Positions 7,460 through 17,792 are shown, counted from the first letter of the stretch. The stretch: DNA of 64,000 nt from Acanthosoma haemorrhoidale (GCA_930367205.1 OV884015.1:76957341-77021340); one strand, 5' to 3'. Made by a program: numbers and translations. Notes: generated by a model not told the origin, from the letters alone.

Positions 7460-10012
7460 TCAGTCTGGTAATATCGGAAGTAATTTTGTTATGTGAAAGA
7501 ATCCAGTTTCTTGCTTTCCTCTTCCGGTATTTATTTTATATATTGAATTTGATATCTTTTCTGTTATTTCAAAGGGACCAATTTTTAATTCATCTAGTTT
7601 ATTCCTGTTCAATTTGTTGCCATTTTCTATATATACTGTATCTCCTGTGTTAAATTCCCAATGTTTTCTTGATTTATCAAATATTTTCTTGTTGTATTCA
7701 TGAGACTTTTTTGTTCTTTCTAAGGCTAATTTACTGTCATTCATCCAGTTTTCTTTATTGTTTCTTTTTTTTAATTCTTCAGGTAAAATGCTAGTATCTG
7801 TGCCATCCAATAAATACTTGGGTGGAAAACCGGTTACTGTATGTTCTGTTTCATTATATTTATCCACACATTCTTTAGCGACTGTTGTCCAGGCTCTTTT
7901 CTTCCCTTTTTCGTTCATTTTACATCTGATTTTATTGACTAGAGTTTGATTTAGTCTCTCATTTAAACCATTGGAAAAGGGTGCATTAACTGCTGTAAAT
8001 ATCAATCGAACCTCCTTTTCCCTTAGGAAATCTTTGAATTCTCTTGAGTTGATTCCTGGGTATTGATCTGTAAGTATTATACCTATTTTCTCTGTTTCCA
8101 GCACATTATTTACTAACTTGATGAAGTCAGTGGCACTCTGAGTTTTTGATGTTGAAATGAATGCATATCTTGTGAAGTGGTCAATAAGCAGGTGGAGGTA
8201 TCTTTTTGTTGATCGTTGTCCTCCAAAACCTCCAATAGTGTCGATTGACATTATTTCGAATGGTTTTGTTGCTGGCCCTAGTTGTGACATTAGCCCATAT
8301 TTTTCTTGCCCTCTGGATTTGTTTTTAATACATATTTCACAGGTTTTACATACTTTTTTTATATTTGCAGTTATATTTTTTGCTGTGTAATAAGGGCATA
8401 CCCTATTCATCATTTGTTTAATTCCTATATGGCACCATTCAGAATGTATTTCTTTAATGAATTCTAAACTTAAGTTTTCAGATAAAATTATCTTTTCTTT
8501 ATTTCTTACTTTTTTATAGAACACTCCATCTTTTTCTATTAATTTTGTTTTGGTGTTTTGTAATATTCTATTTTCCTCTTGATCTTTTTTAATTTCTTGT
8601 ATTTTTATCAAATTAACTATTTTTAGGATTTCTTCTTTATTTTCAATTGGTTCTAATACCGGGTTTCTGCTCAAACTATCTGCTTCGGTATTATCCTTTC
8701 CCGGAATGTATTTAATTTCAAAATTGTATTGTGACAAATAGTAAGTTAATTCACCAAGTTCTTCATCCGTTCTTGCTCTTATGTTTAAATTTTCTAATGG
8801 TTTGTGATCTGAAAATACAGTGAATTTTCTTCCAATTAACCAGTATTGCCAATATTTTAATGCCTCTTTGATTGCCAAACACTCTAAATAAATTGCTTTT
8901 TTCCTTTTTTGCGGTTCGCTTAATTTTTTTGAAAAGTATGCTACTCGCTTTTCTTTTCCATTGTTTTGTACTTGTTTCAAAACTGCACCAATACCTTCTA
9001 GAGATGCATCTGTATAAATTCTTATTGGTAAATCATTATCAAATATTTCTAACACTGGTTGGGAACATAGCAATTTCTTTACTTCTGCAAAGGATTTTTC
9101 ACACTCTTCCGTCCATAAGAATTTTTCATTTTTCCTTAATAATTTATGCAGTGGATCTAGCAATATCGAGCTTTTTGGTATATACTCGTGATAAAAATTA
9201 ATTTTTCCTAAAAATTGTCTGATGTTCTTTTGGGTTTTTGGAGTTGGAAAGTTTTTTATTGAAATTAAGTTGTCCTTTATTGGTCTTACTGTATTGTGTT
9301 GTATTATGTGTCCAAGGTATTTTGCTGATTCTGCTGCAAATGTACATTTTTTAAATTTTAATCGGAAACCTTCATTGACTATTGCTTTTATTACTTTTTC
9401 TATATGTTCTATATGTTCTGTGAATGATTTCGAAAAAATTAAGATGTCATCTATATAATTTTCTGAAAAGTCTTTTAAATTGTGCTTTCTTAAGATGTTG
9501 GATAAAATTCTTTGGAAAATAGCTGGTGATGTCTTTAAACCATAGGGTAGGCATGTCCATTGGAAGTGCCCTTCTTGTGTGACAAATCCTGTTTTCTGTC
9601 TATCTTCAATGCGTAATGGAATTGACCAAAAAGCGGAATTTATATCTAGTGTGGTGAAGTATTTGCAGTTTCTTGTTTGTATTATTAAATCATCTATTAA
9701 TGGGAATGGTTGAGCTTGTGGTATAACTAGTTTGTTCAATTCACGAAAATCTATACATAATCTTGATCGCTTGTTTTCATCTCTTTTGAATGCTAAGGTT
9801 ACGGGGGCTGCGAATGGACTATAGGACTCTTCAATTAGATCATTTTGTAATAATTTTGCCACCTGATCTTCTATTTCCTTCTTATCTGCTATAGTGCATC
9901 TATAAGGCCTTTTGCTGCAGAATCTGTCCACCAGTAAGTCAATTCTAGCTTCGTAATCCTTAACCGTGCCCACATCATATTTGTTCCTGGCAAATACTGT
10001 ACTGTACTTTTC
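7460..10012 (-). CDS. Gypsy family 2 pol, 5'-truncated (RT-RNase H-integrase)
   Basis: An open frame of about 850 codons, uninterrupted from the inner break of the palindrome to the natural pol stop. It carries RT (CIDFRELNK, YIDDILIFS), RNase H (YTDASLEG, an ECLA block, SDHKPLENL, EADSLSR) and integrase. The integrase has an HHCC finger ending CKTCEIC, the DD35E residues in SIDTIGG, LTDQYPG and NGLNERLNQ, and a GPF module. The protein equals the C-terminal 837 residues of the plus-strand arm. It has no start codon of its own: the frame begins at the break in the N-terminal RT region, and a stop lies just upstream in the spacer. All catalytic residues are kept, so loss of function comes from the missing protease, gag and promoter context rather than point mutation. 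Confidence 0.92.
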   Translation of the reverse strand, partial: EKYSTVFARNKYDVGTVKDYEARIDLLVDRFCSKRPYRCTIADKKEIEDQVAKLLQNDLIEESYSPFAAPVTLAFKRDENKRSRLCIDFRELNKLVIPQAQPFPLIDDLIIQTRNCKYFTTLDINSAFWSIPLRIEDRQKTGFVTQEGHFQWTCLPYGLKTSPAIFQRILSNILRKHNLKDFSENYIDDILIFSKSFTEHIEHIEKVIKAIVNEGFRLKFKKCTFAAESAKYLGHIIQHNTVRPIKDNLISIKNFPTPKTQKNIRQFLGKINFYHEYIPKSSILLDPLHKLLRKNEKFLWTEECEKSFAEVKKLLCSQPVLEIFDNDLPIRIYTDASLEGIGAVLKQVQNNGKEKRVAYFSKKLSEPQKRKKAIYLECLAIKEALKYWQYWLIGRKFTVFSDHKPLENLNIRARTDEELGELTYYLSQYNFEIKYIPGKDNTEADSLSRNPVLEPIENKEEILKIVNLIKIQEIKKDQEENRILQNTKTKLIEKDGVFYKKVRNKEKIILSENLSLEFIKEIHSEWCHIGIKQMMNRVCPYYTAKNITANIKKVCKTCEICIKNKSRGQEKYGLMSQLGPATKPFEIMSIDTIGGFGGQRSTKRYLHLLIDHFTRYAFISTSKTQSATDFIKLVNNVLETEKIGIILTDQYPGINSREFKDFLREKEVRLIFTAVNAPFSNGLNERLNQTLVNKIRCKMNEKGKKRAWTTVAKECVDKYNETEHTVTGFPPKYLLDGTDTSILPEELKKRNNKENWMNDSKLALERTKKSHEYNKKIFDKSRKHWEFNTGDTVYIENGNKLNRNKLDELKIGPFEITEKISNSIYKINTGRGKQETGFFHITKLLPILPD

Positions 10013-10014
10013 TA

Positions 10015-10267
10015 GTGTTCATTGTAGAGAGAGATGATTTTGAAGATTTTCTTATAGGATTAGATATTATCAAAAAATTTAGATTAATTCAAAATGAGAA
10101 TCTACAAATATTACAGAAGAAAGAAGATGAAACAGGAAATACTGAGAAAAAGAAAGAAAAAAATGAAGAAGTTAAAGTGAATTTTAATGAACATATCGAA
10201 GAAGACGGGTTCAAAATAAAATTAGATCACTTAGATAATATGAGAAAGATTACGATAGAAAAACTGA
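10015..10267 (+). other. 253-base unique spacer at centre of palindrome
   Basis: The only part of 7108-13174 that is not duplicated. It encodes the end of the protease (FLIGLDIIKKF), a lysine/glutamate-rich linker and the start of RT, in frame with the right arm. The left junction (10014/10015) shows no clear microhomology with the bases before 10268. Confidence 0.85.
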
Positions 10268-12822
10268 TAGAAAAGTACAGTACAGTATTTGCCAGGAACA
10301 AATATGATGTGGGCACGGTTAAGGATTACGAAGCTAGAATTGACTTACTGGTGGACAGATTCTGCAGCAAAAGGCCTTATAGATGCACTATAGCAGATAA
10401 GAAGGAAATAGAAGATCAGGTGGCAAAATTATTACAAAATGATCTAATTGAAGAGTCCTATAGTCCATTCGCAGCCCCCGTAACCTTAGCATTCAAAAGA
10501 GATGAAAACAAGCGATCAAGATTATGTATAGATTTTCGTGAATTGAACAAACTAGTTATACCACAAGCTCAACCATTCCCATTAATAGATGATTTAATAA
10601 TACAAACAAGAAACTGCAAATACTTCACCACACTAGATATAAATTCCGCTTTTTGGTCAATTCCATTACGCATTGAAGATAGACAGAAAACAGGATTTGT
10701 CACACAAGAAGGGCACTTCCAATGGACATGCCTACCCTATGGTTTAAAGACATCACCAGCTATTTTCCAAAGAATTTTATCCAACATCTTAAGAAAGCAC
10801 AATTTAAAAGACTTTTCAGAAAATTATATAGATGACATCTTAATTTTTTCGAAATCATTCACAGAACATATAGAACATATAGAAAAAGTAATAAAAGCAA
10901 TAGTCAATGAAGGTTTCCGATTAAAATTTAAAAAATGTACATTTGCAGCAGAATCAGCAAAATACCTTGGACACATAATACAACACAATACAGTAAGACC
11001 AATAAAGGACAACTTAATTTCAATAAAAAACTTTCCAACTCCAAAAACCCAAAAGAACATCAGACAATTTTTAGGAAAAATTAATTTTTATCACGAGTAT
11101 ATACCAAAAAGCTCGATATTGCTAGATCCACTGCATAAATTATTAAGGAAAAATGAAAAATTCTTATGGACGGAAGAGTGTGAAAAATCCTTTGCAGAAG
11201 TAAAGAAATTGCTATGTTCCCAACCAGTGTTAGAAATATTTGATAATGATTTACCAATAAGAATTTATACAGATGCATCTCTAGAAGGTATTGGTGCAGT
11301 TTTGAAACAAGTACAAAACAATGGAAAAGAAAAGCGAGTAGCATACTTTTCAAAAAAATTAAGCGAACCGCAAAAAAGGAAAAAAGCAATTTATTTAGAG
11401 TGTTTGGCAATCAAAGAGGCATTAAAATATTGGCAATACTGGTTAATTGGAAGAAAATTCACTGTATTTTCAGATCACAAACCATTAGAAAATTTAAACA
11501 TAAGAGCAAGAACCGATGAAGAACTTGGTGAATTAACTTACTATTTGTCACAATACAATTTTGAAATTAAATACATTCCGGGAAAGGATAATACCGAAGC
11601 AGATAGTTTGAGCAGAAACCCGGTATTAGAACCAATTGAAAATAAAGAAGAAATCCTAAAAATAGTTAATTTGATAAAAATACAAGAAATTAAAAAAGAT
11701 CAAGAGGAAAATAGAATATTACAAAACACCAAAACAAAATTAATAGAAAAAGATGGAGTGTTCTATAAAAAAGTAAGAAATAAAGAAAAGATAATTTTAT
11801 CTGAAAACTTAAGTTTAGAATTCATTAAAGAAATACATTCTGAATGGTGCCATATAGGAATTAAACAAATGATGAATAGGGTATGCCCTTATTACACAGC
11901 AAAAAATATAACTGCAAATATAAAAAAAGTATGTAAAACCTGTGAAATATGTATTAAAAACAAATCCAGAGGGCAAGAAAAATATGGGCTAATGTCACAA
12001 CTAGGGCCAGCAACAAAACCATTCGAAATAATGTCAATCGACACTATTGGAGGTTTTGGAGGACAACGATCAACAAAAAGATACCTCCACCTGCTTATTG
12101 ACCACTTCACAAGATATGCATTCATTTCAACATCAAAAACTCAGAGTGCCACTGACTTCATCAAGTTAGTAAATAATGTGCTGGAAACAGAGAAAATAGG
12201 TATAATACTTACAGATCAATACCCAGGAATCAACTCAAGAGAATTCAAAGATTTCCTAAGGGAAAAGGAGGTTCGATTGATATTTACAGCAGTTAATGCA
12301 CCCTTTTCCAATGGTTTAAATGAGAGACTAAATCAAACTCTAGTCAATAAAATCAGATGTAAAATGAACGAAAAAGGGAAGAAAAGAGCCTGGACAACAG
12401 TCGCTAAAGAATGTGTGGATAAATATAATGAAACAGAACATACAGTAACCGGTTTTCCACCCAAGTATTTATTGGATGGCACAGATACTAGCATTTTACC
12501 TGAAGAATTAAAAAAAAGAAACAATAAAGAAAACTGGATGAATGACAGTAAATTAGCCTTAGAAAGAACAAAAAAGTCTCATGAATACAACAAGAAAATA
12601 TTTGATAAATCAAGAAAACATTGGGAATTTAACACAGGAGATACAGTATATATAGAAAATGGCAACAAATTGAACAGGAATAAACTAGATGAATTAAAAA
12701 TTGGTCCCTTTGAAATAACAGAAAAGATATCAAATTCAATATATAAAATAAATACCGGAAGAGGAAAGCAAGAAACTGGATTCTTTCACATAACAAAATT
12801 ACTTCCGATATTACCAGACTGA
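10015..12822 (+). CDS. Gypsy family 2 pol, protease-truncated (RT-RNase H-integrase)
   Basis: 935 codons without interruption. The first 45 residues are the end of a retropepsin. RT follows, with YIDD at about 271-274. RNase H has its first catalytic aspartate near 420. Integrase has its zinc finger from about 608 and catalytic D676, D734 and E770, which gives the DD35E spacing. A GPF module lies near the C-terminus. The protein ends about 24 bases before the polypurine tract and there is no env. The frame begins with GTG exactly at the palindrome break, so this is a truncated piece, not a natural start. All catalytic residues expected in these domains are present. The nearest relative in the window is family 1 at 2.4-5.1 kb. 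Confidence 0.94.
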   Translation: MFIVERDDFEDFLIGLDIIKKFRLIQNENLQILQKKEDETGNTEKKKEKNEEVKVNFNEHIEEDGFKIKLDHLDNMRKITIEKLIEKYSTVFARNKYDVGTVKDYEARIDLLVDRFCSKRPYRCTIADKKEIEDQVAKLLQNDLIEESYSPFAAPVTLAFKRDENKRSRLCIDFRELNKLVIPQAQPFPLIDDLIIQTRNCKYFTTLDINSAFWSIPLRIEDRQKTGFVTQEGHFQWTCLPYGLKTSPAIFQRILSNILRKHNLKDFSENYIDDILIFSKSFTEHIEHIEKVIKAIVNEGFRLKFKKCTFAAESAKYLGHIIQHNTVRPIKDNLISIKNFPTPKTQKNIRQFLGKINFYHEYIPKSSILLDPLHKLLRKNEKFLWTEECEKSFAEVKKLLCSQPVLEIFDNDLPIRIYTDASLEGIGAVLKQVQNNGKEKRVAYFSKKLSEPQKRKKAIYLECLAIKEALKYWQYWLIGRKFTVFSDHKPLENLNIRARTDEELGELTYYLSQYNFEIKYIPGKDNTEADSLSRNPVLEPIENKEEILKIVNLIKIQEIKKDQEENRILQNTKTKLIEKDGVFYKKVRNKEKIILSENLSLEFIKEIHSEWCHIGIKQMMNRVCPYYTAKNITANIKKVCKTCEICIKNKSRGQEKYGLMSQLGPATKPFEIMSIDTIGGFGGQRSTKRYLHLLIDHFTRYAFISTSKTQSATDFIKLVNNVLETEKIGIILTDQYPGINSREFKDFLREKEVRLIFTAVNAPFSNGLNERLNQTLVNKIRCKMNEKGKKRAWTTVAKECVDKYNETEHTVTGFPPKYLLDGTDTSILPEELKKRNNKENWMNDSKLALERTKKSHEYNKKIFDKSRKHWEFNTGDTVYIENGNKLNRNKLDELKIGPFEITEKISNSIYKINTGRGKQETGFFHITKLLPILPD

Positions 12823-12846
12823 AAATTTTCAAAGAATTTTCACCTC

Positions 12847-12858
12847 AGAGAGGGGAGA
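12847..12858 (+). promoter_or_regulatory. Polypurine tract, family 2
   Basis: AGAGAGGGGAGA directly precedes the TGTAATG start of the LTR. The family 1 tract ends in the same GGGGAGA. Confidence 0.85.
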
Positions 12859-13174
12859 TGTAATGAAAGTGATCTCTGTTTCATTTGAATTTGCCGTGCT
12901 GCTTCCACTGGCCCCCACCAGATGGAGCATCAGTTATCAGATAGAGAAGGTTATGTGAGATAACAGAACATATAATAGTGTGTAAAATAAAATAGTGTAA
13001 ATAGAGAATTGATAGTTAGAAACTGTAATTGTCGTTTCTTTGTTTACAGGTAAGATTGTGTAAATCAATATTAATAATTGTTATAATATAATATATAGTG
13101 AATAAAATTGCTAACTTTGTTTACAGAGAAACTGATTTCAGTTTATTCACCCCACCTTCAATAATTGTCTTACA
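12859..13174 (+). repeat. LTR of family 2, right end of palindrome
   Basis: 316 bases, TGTAATG...TCTTACA, the mirror of 7108-7423. It contains the primer-like TAATTGTCGTTTC at 13026-13038, the intron-like segment at 13050-13126 and an AATAAA at 13101-13106. Confidence 0.93.
13050..13126 (+). promoter_or_regulatory. Intron-like segment in right LTR, family 2
   Basis: 77 bases from GTAAGA to TTTACAG. The 12 bases CTTTGTTTACAG stand both immediately before the donor and at the end of the segment. The first copy plus GTAAG therefore forms a back-to-back acceptor/donor, the shape of a recursive splice site. AATAAA (13101-13106) lies inside. TGTTTAC is also a forkhead-type binding motif, a competing explanation for the duplicated block. 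Confidence 0.5.
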
Positions 13175-16100
13175 TATATATATATTGTTGTGGGGTGGGC
13201 ATATGGCGGGGTGGGGTAGATTGCATATTATGAATATGTGTGTGGTTATGAATCTCCTGTACACAGTTATGCATTTGTGTGTTTCTATAGATTCAGATAC
13301 GTGTTGTTTGTTTGATTGAAATGCTACAATTCTTAAATTTAAAATCTTAGAGAAAAAAATACCTTCCGTATGCTCTCATACCTGCGGGTTGTTGAGCTCT
13401 CCAATACCTACCATTGTAAATACTATACCTGCATTGTCAATTGACTACTTCTTGATCCTTCTTCATAGACGTAGTAGGCCAGACAATCATCAATATTTTT
13501 AATTACTGAGTAATTGATTAATGCCCTCAGTTGCATCATCGACGCATCGAAAGTTACTAACAAGCAAAATTTGGAGTCTAAAACTTAAAATTGGATTAAT
13601 CTAAAAATACGAACACCATTTAAAAATATTCTTGCTAGTATAGTAGCAAAAAAAAAGTACAAATTATATTTCTTTAATCATGTTCTTTAATTTGACACTC
13701 TAGTCAATATAATATAAAAATATTATTTTTATACTGTCAAGTTATTGAATGATTATTGAAAATCATCTTGGAATTGTGCCATTATAATAAGGCCTCTATG
13801 TAAAATTTTACCTACGATACAGGGACGAACAAGGTATTGCAAAGAATAGAACAGATCGACAAGCAGACCATTGGGTGAAAGGTTTTGGATTTAAACTGAC
13901 TAATCATCAGTTTTTTTTTTTTGTTTCTGCTTAATCCAAATAGCTGCATTACAATGCTATTCAAACAGTACCATCTATGTAATCAGGGACTTAACTCAGG
14001 GGTCAACAAGGAGCGGTTCACTGGCTAAATCCGATTCTGCGCTACATCAACAACTAATTTACCTGATTCCGCATTGGTTATCATGACTATGGCATAGGTT
14101 GAGTAACCTGCACGGAATCACTGAAGGTAATCACTGGTATGTCCTGGTATGTGACTCCTCTGCCAGTGGAGGCTGACGAAGAGCGCAAGAGCCACATACG
14201 CAGGACATGATATAGTCCTCTAGCTCCAGGTCTGTTCCTCCAGGAAGTGATGAAGTGTCTTCTGGCTCGTCCCCCACCAAATCGAGCGTGAGTTTTTTTT
14301 CCCGATCTCTGCCTTTTTAAAGGGGTATTTTTTCTTCATCCCCTATCTTTCGAGCTCATTTCTCGATCCGTATTCCCGACCAAAAAGGGCGGTTTCATCT
14401 TTGATCTTGATCACCTCTGATGAAAGGAAGAGTTTTTCTTACCATTTATTTCAAACGAAGCGGTTACGAGTATAACACTTTTTGGATACTGACACCTCAG
14501 CCATTTCCAATCCGGTCCTTGACATGATTCTCCATTTAACTTCGTGCCAAAGGTTTATTGCCTGTCAGTGAAACCTATTTTTTTAATGGCGGTCGGAAAC
14601 TTGATTATGTAGTCGATTTCTAATTCTTAACAAACTATATACTTACAATTAGTACCTAATTATGATAAATTCCTTATTTAGATATAAGGGTTTATATTCC
14701 ACCATATTGCAATTACTAAACTCCAGTATAGTATAGTTTACATATTTTAAAGCAAGTACAGAACCTTTTTTGTTATTTTAAAATCGATTTGACTGAAATT
14801 CCTTCAATTGAGTCATGAAAACACTCTGACTGGATGCAGTAAATATTTTTCAATTAATTAATTAGTAGTAATACAAGGAGTTCATTTCTGCATTTCACCG
14901 TAGCTAATTTTGCAAAAAGTCATTTTAAAAGATGAGATATTTAAAATGTCAATACAAGTCAGCATCAACAGAAGACCATTTGCAATCAATCTTGACTATA
15001 GGCCGTACTAAGCCGTGCCCCAGTCTTGTTAAGTGTGTTTCGAAAAATTCGATTCCATTTATTCTATTATTATAGCTGTAAAGTAGTCAACTTTGTTGTT
15101 TACATTTTTAATATTATTTTACTTACTAAAGTATACTTTGTCTAATAGATCTGTAAAAACATTGTGTTCTACTTGTTATTTATTTAGGCCTATTTGTATA
15201 AATATGGGATTTTCCCCCCTGCCCACAAAAAGCTAAAATTATTTTCAAACGCAATTTGGGTTGTAGGTTAGACGGATGTTATTCAGACGTGGTCCATTTG
15301 AGTTTATTCATGGTAGCCCACTTTTTGCCACACCGAGAAAAATAACAACATCAGTGATGGTTTATTAATCACTTTCATTCCACATCCCACGCAACACCCA
15401 GGCTCAATCACAATTAAACATATCAATTTAAATACAAGGCGATGGTACGTTCTAGAAGCCCTACAATACAGTTCTTGAACCATCGTTGTAAGGTCTATTT
15501 TTAATTTTAATTAACCGGACCAGTCAAGAGAAGCCCCTAAAGTAAAAAGACAGACGAGAGATAACAACGGTTGATCGTTTTTATCGAGGCTTGGTCTCGA
15601 AGAAAGTCTTGACAAACGTCAAACGTCAAATTGTCCATTGTTTAAAAGGCCTGGCAGCACCGCAGCAAACTGTATCCAATAATTCTGTAAAACAGTAATT
15701 GAAAGGAGTCAATATAACTGAGATGACTTTATGAAACTGGCTGCAGAGCTTATAGCAGCAATAAATTGCCAGTTTATTATAAGTCGTGAAAAGTATATAA
15801 GAAGAAAATTGATTTTTTAGCTGTCAACTCGGTCAGGGTGAAATTTATATTTGTGATACATTTTATTTCTTACAGTCTCAGTGCTCACCAAGTTCGCAAA
15901 TCGTTGTAATATCTTACATTTTTATAAAATGAGTTATTTATTATTTAATTACTCTATAAATCCATCAACAATTCATTCCATGCTGCTCGGTAACAATCGG
16001 TTCAATTAAGTCTAAAATCTCTATGTTTCTTTTTACAGTAAATTATGTTAGTTTTCTGACAATATTTTAATTCGTTTCAAAACTAAATAAGTTGTAATTT

Positions 16101-17135
16101 ATTAACAACCTTAGATCTAGTAGTATTGATTTAAAAATGAGCCTAAATCAGCAATACAAAAGGAGTTATGCGACCATGTAATTTCAAGTCCACATGTATG
16201 TGATATTTTGTGTTGTTTAAACACACTCAATTTAAAGTAGTAAATACAAGTAAGTATTGCTTGTTAACTACAAGTATATCAATCATTTAAACTTAAATGT
16301 AGTAGCGCATAATAAACGTTAATTGTTTTTAGAAAAGAATTCTTTTAAACTTTTAACTTCAAGATATTTAACAAATAAGTTAAAGGTTTTTAGACCATTA
16401 TTTCAAATTGAGATAGGAAAAGATTATAATAAGAAAACATACAGCCTTCATCTCTTTCCCCTAAAATGATCCCTCAAATCTAAAAATATTGGCTATATAT
16501 ATAGACGAAAGTAATTTTATTTTTATTATTAACATGAGCCCGAGTTTTGCACGAAATGATTACAACTTTTTTTTTATTTTGTTCCAATGACTTTAAGTAG
16601 AACTGAAGTTTTTATGTGAGACGTAAATTTATAAATTTTATGGAAAAAGTTTCCTTTTAATAGTCATTTTTTGTCTTCAATGGGTCCGTACCTTGATATA
16701 AAGTATATAACTTTATCGGTACTATTAACACCTTCTTATAGGTTATAACGTAAAAAGTAACCAAATTAATTAATTATTTTTATTCACTTCACCTATTTTA
16801 CTAGTTAACGTTACACCTGAAGATTTTCAGTAAACATCTAACCAAGCCACCGCTACTGTGACACAGACAGTGGATTTTTGAGTCGCATATGAGTAATTTT
16901 CGAAGCATAAAATGAAAGTGTAATTTGCTATCCGTCTAGGCATCCAAAAGAAGTTTATGTACAAAAGTTTTAGTTCAGAAAATTGAAACATGCCTACAGG
17001 CAGCAGCTTTTAGCGCATCTTTTAATGTTGTCTGTAAGAAAGAAAAAGTTAGGGAAAAATGAAACAATAGTATATTTATTACTCATTATATTTAATTACT
17101 TAAACCTTCAAAAGATATATATATATATACTCGTA
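13175..17135. other. Long spacer, no gene recognised
   Basis: AT-rich. The only structured piece I see is an imperfect inverted repeat at about 14139-14200 (TATGTCCTGGTATGTG against CACATACGCAGGACAT) within a more GC-rich patch (13980-14290) that may be an old repeat. No splice-flanked frame was found. Confidence 0.4.
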
Positions 17136-17147
17136 AGATATGTGTGA
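17136..17147. repeat. Target site duplication, left, LINE A copy 1
   Basis: AGATATGTGTGA, repeated exactly at 17781-17792 after the poly(A) end. Confidence 0.85.
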
Positions 17148-17554
17148 GGCTGAAACTGCTCATATATCAGAGCGTCATGAGGCCAGCACTGCTGTTTGGA
17201 ACTCCGCTTTTCCGTTTTCTCCACACCAGCACCATAACTAGACTCCAGAGCTTCCAGAACAACATCCTGCGCACGGCACTATGGCATATCCCTTTTCGTG
17301 ATATGGAGGCTCCTGACATCCACGAAAAGTTCGAGGTCCCCACCATCACCGAAGACATCAGAAGAAGACACATCAAATTCTTCGACTCGATGAAACATTG
17401 CCAAAACCCCCTATTCCAAGACCTGGCATCCCCACCACTACTGGCTAAATGGCAACTCTCTAGATCTGGGAAAGCAGACAAATGGTGGACATTACGGCCC
17501 TTGGCCAACCAACAACAAGCCTCTGACGGGCATCACTGCTATCCAACTGAATGA
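17148..17554 (+). pseudogene. C-terminal end of LINE ORF2 (family A)
   Basis: About 134 codons in one open frame. The sequence (SVMRPALLFGTPLF, then a run resembling FQNNILR and RRRHIKFFD) is the C-terminal domain that follows the reverse transcriptase in Jockey-clade LINEs. RT catalytic motifs are absent because of the 5' truncation. A chance GTG in the duplicated target makes the frame look slightly longer than the insertion. It cannot give a working protein. Confidence 0.82.
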
Positions 17555-17780
17555 GGTTGCACTACATGCCTAGAGAGACTCTAGGCTCAGCCGTCAGTGG
17601 ACTCTCACCACAGCACCGCAACACTTCCACCTCTACCGAGGCTTCCCACACTCTTTAATTCCCTCCCTCCACCTTCAAACAGGTACTCCTAGTAAAAGGA
17701 TCCGCTCACCCCAAATAAATTCCTTTATTTTTCCCTTATCTATAATCTTAAAAATTTGAGAGCTACGAGAAAAAAAAAAT
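17148..17780 (+). mobile_element. 5'-truncated Jockey-like LINE (family A copy 1)
   Basis: Only the end of ORF2 and the 3' untranslated region remain. The copy ends in an A-rich tail (17770-17780) and is flanked by an exact 12-base duplication, as expected for target-primed reverse transcription. From 17250 on it is a close match to the LINE at 30256-30756. Confidence 0.9.
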
Positions 17781-17792
17781 AGATATGTGTGA
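17781..17792. repeat. Target site duplication, right, LINE A copy 1
   Basis: An exact copy of 17136-17147. Confidence 0.85.

Larger units (their letters stand above)
7108..10014 (-). mobile_element. Left arm of palindromic gypsy family 2 element
   Basis: An inverted copy of 10268-13174. Positions x and 20282-x are complementary at every boundary I checked: LTR ends, ORF ends, polypurine tract and the inner break at 10014/10268. There is thus no net indel over 2907 bases. The arm contains integrase to early reverse transcriptase, a polypurine tract (7424-7435) and one LTR (7108-7423). It has no gag, protease or 5' LTR. Confidence 0.93.
10015..13174 (+). mobile_element. Right arm and spacer of palindromic gypsy family 2 element
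   Basis: 3160 bases: 253 unique bases (10015-10267) followed by the 2907-base mirror of the left arm. The copy starts abruptly inside the protease domain and runs through RT, RNase H, integrase, polypurine tract (12847-12858) and LTR (12859-13174). The outer end sits in a TA tract, as does the left end. No 5' LTR, primer site or gag exists at this locus. Confidence 0.93.

Noticed and set aside
8157..9458. Open frames on the plus strand inside the left arm, and their mirror images on the minus strand at 10824-12524
   Set aside because: They are antisense shadows of the pol frames. Their duplication only reflects the palindrome.
7108..13174. Palindrome as a plain missed-adapter long-read artefact
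   Set aside because: Such artefacts mirror from the turning point with no long unique spacer and continue into flanking DNA. Here a 253-base spacer belongs to one arm and both mirrors stop at LTR termini. Not fully excluded without reads.
14139..14200. Terminal inverted repeats of a small DNA transposon
   Set aside because: The inverted match is imperfect, the spacing is only some tens of bases and no target duplication is seen.
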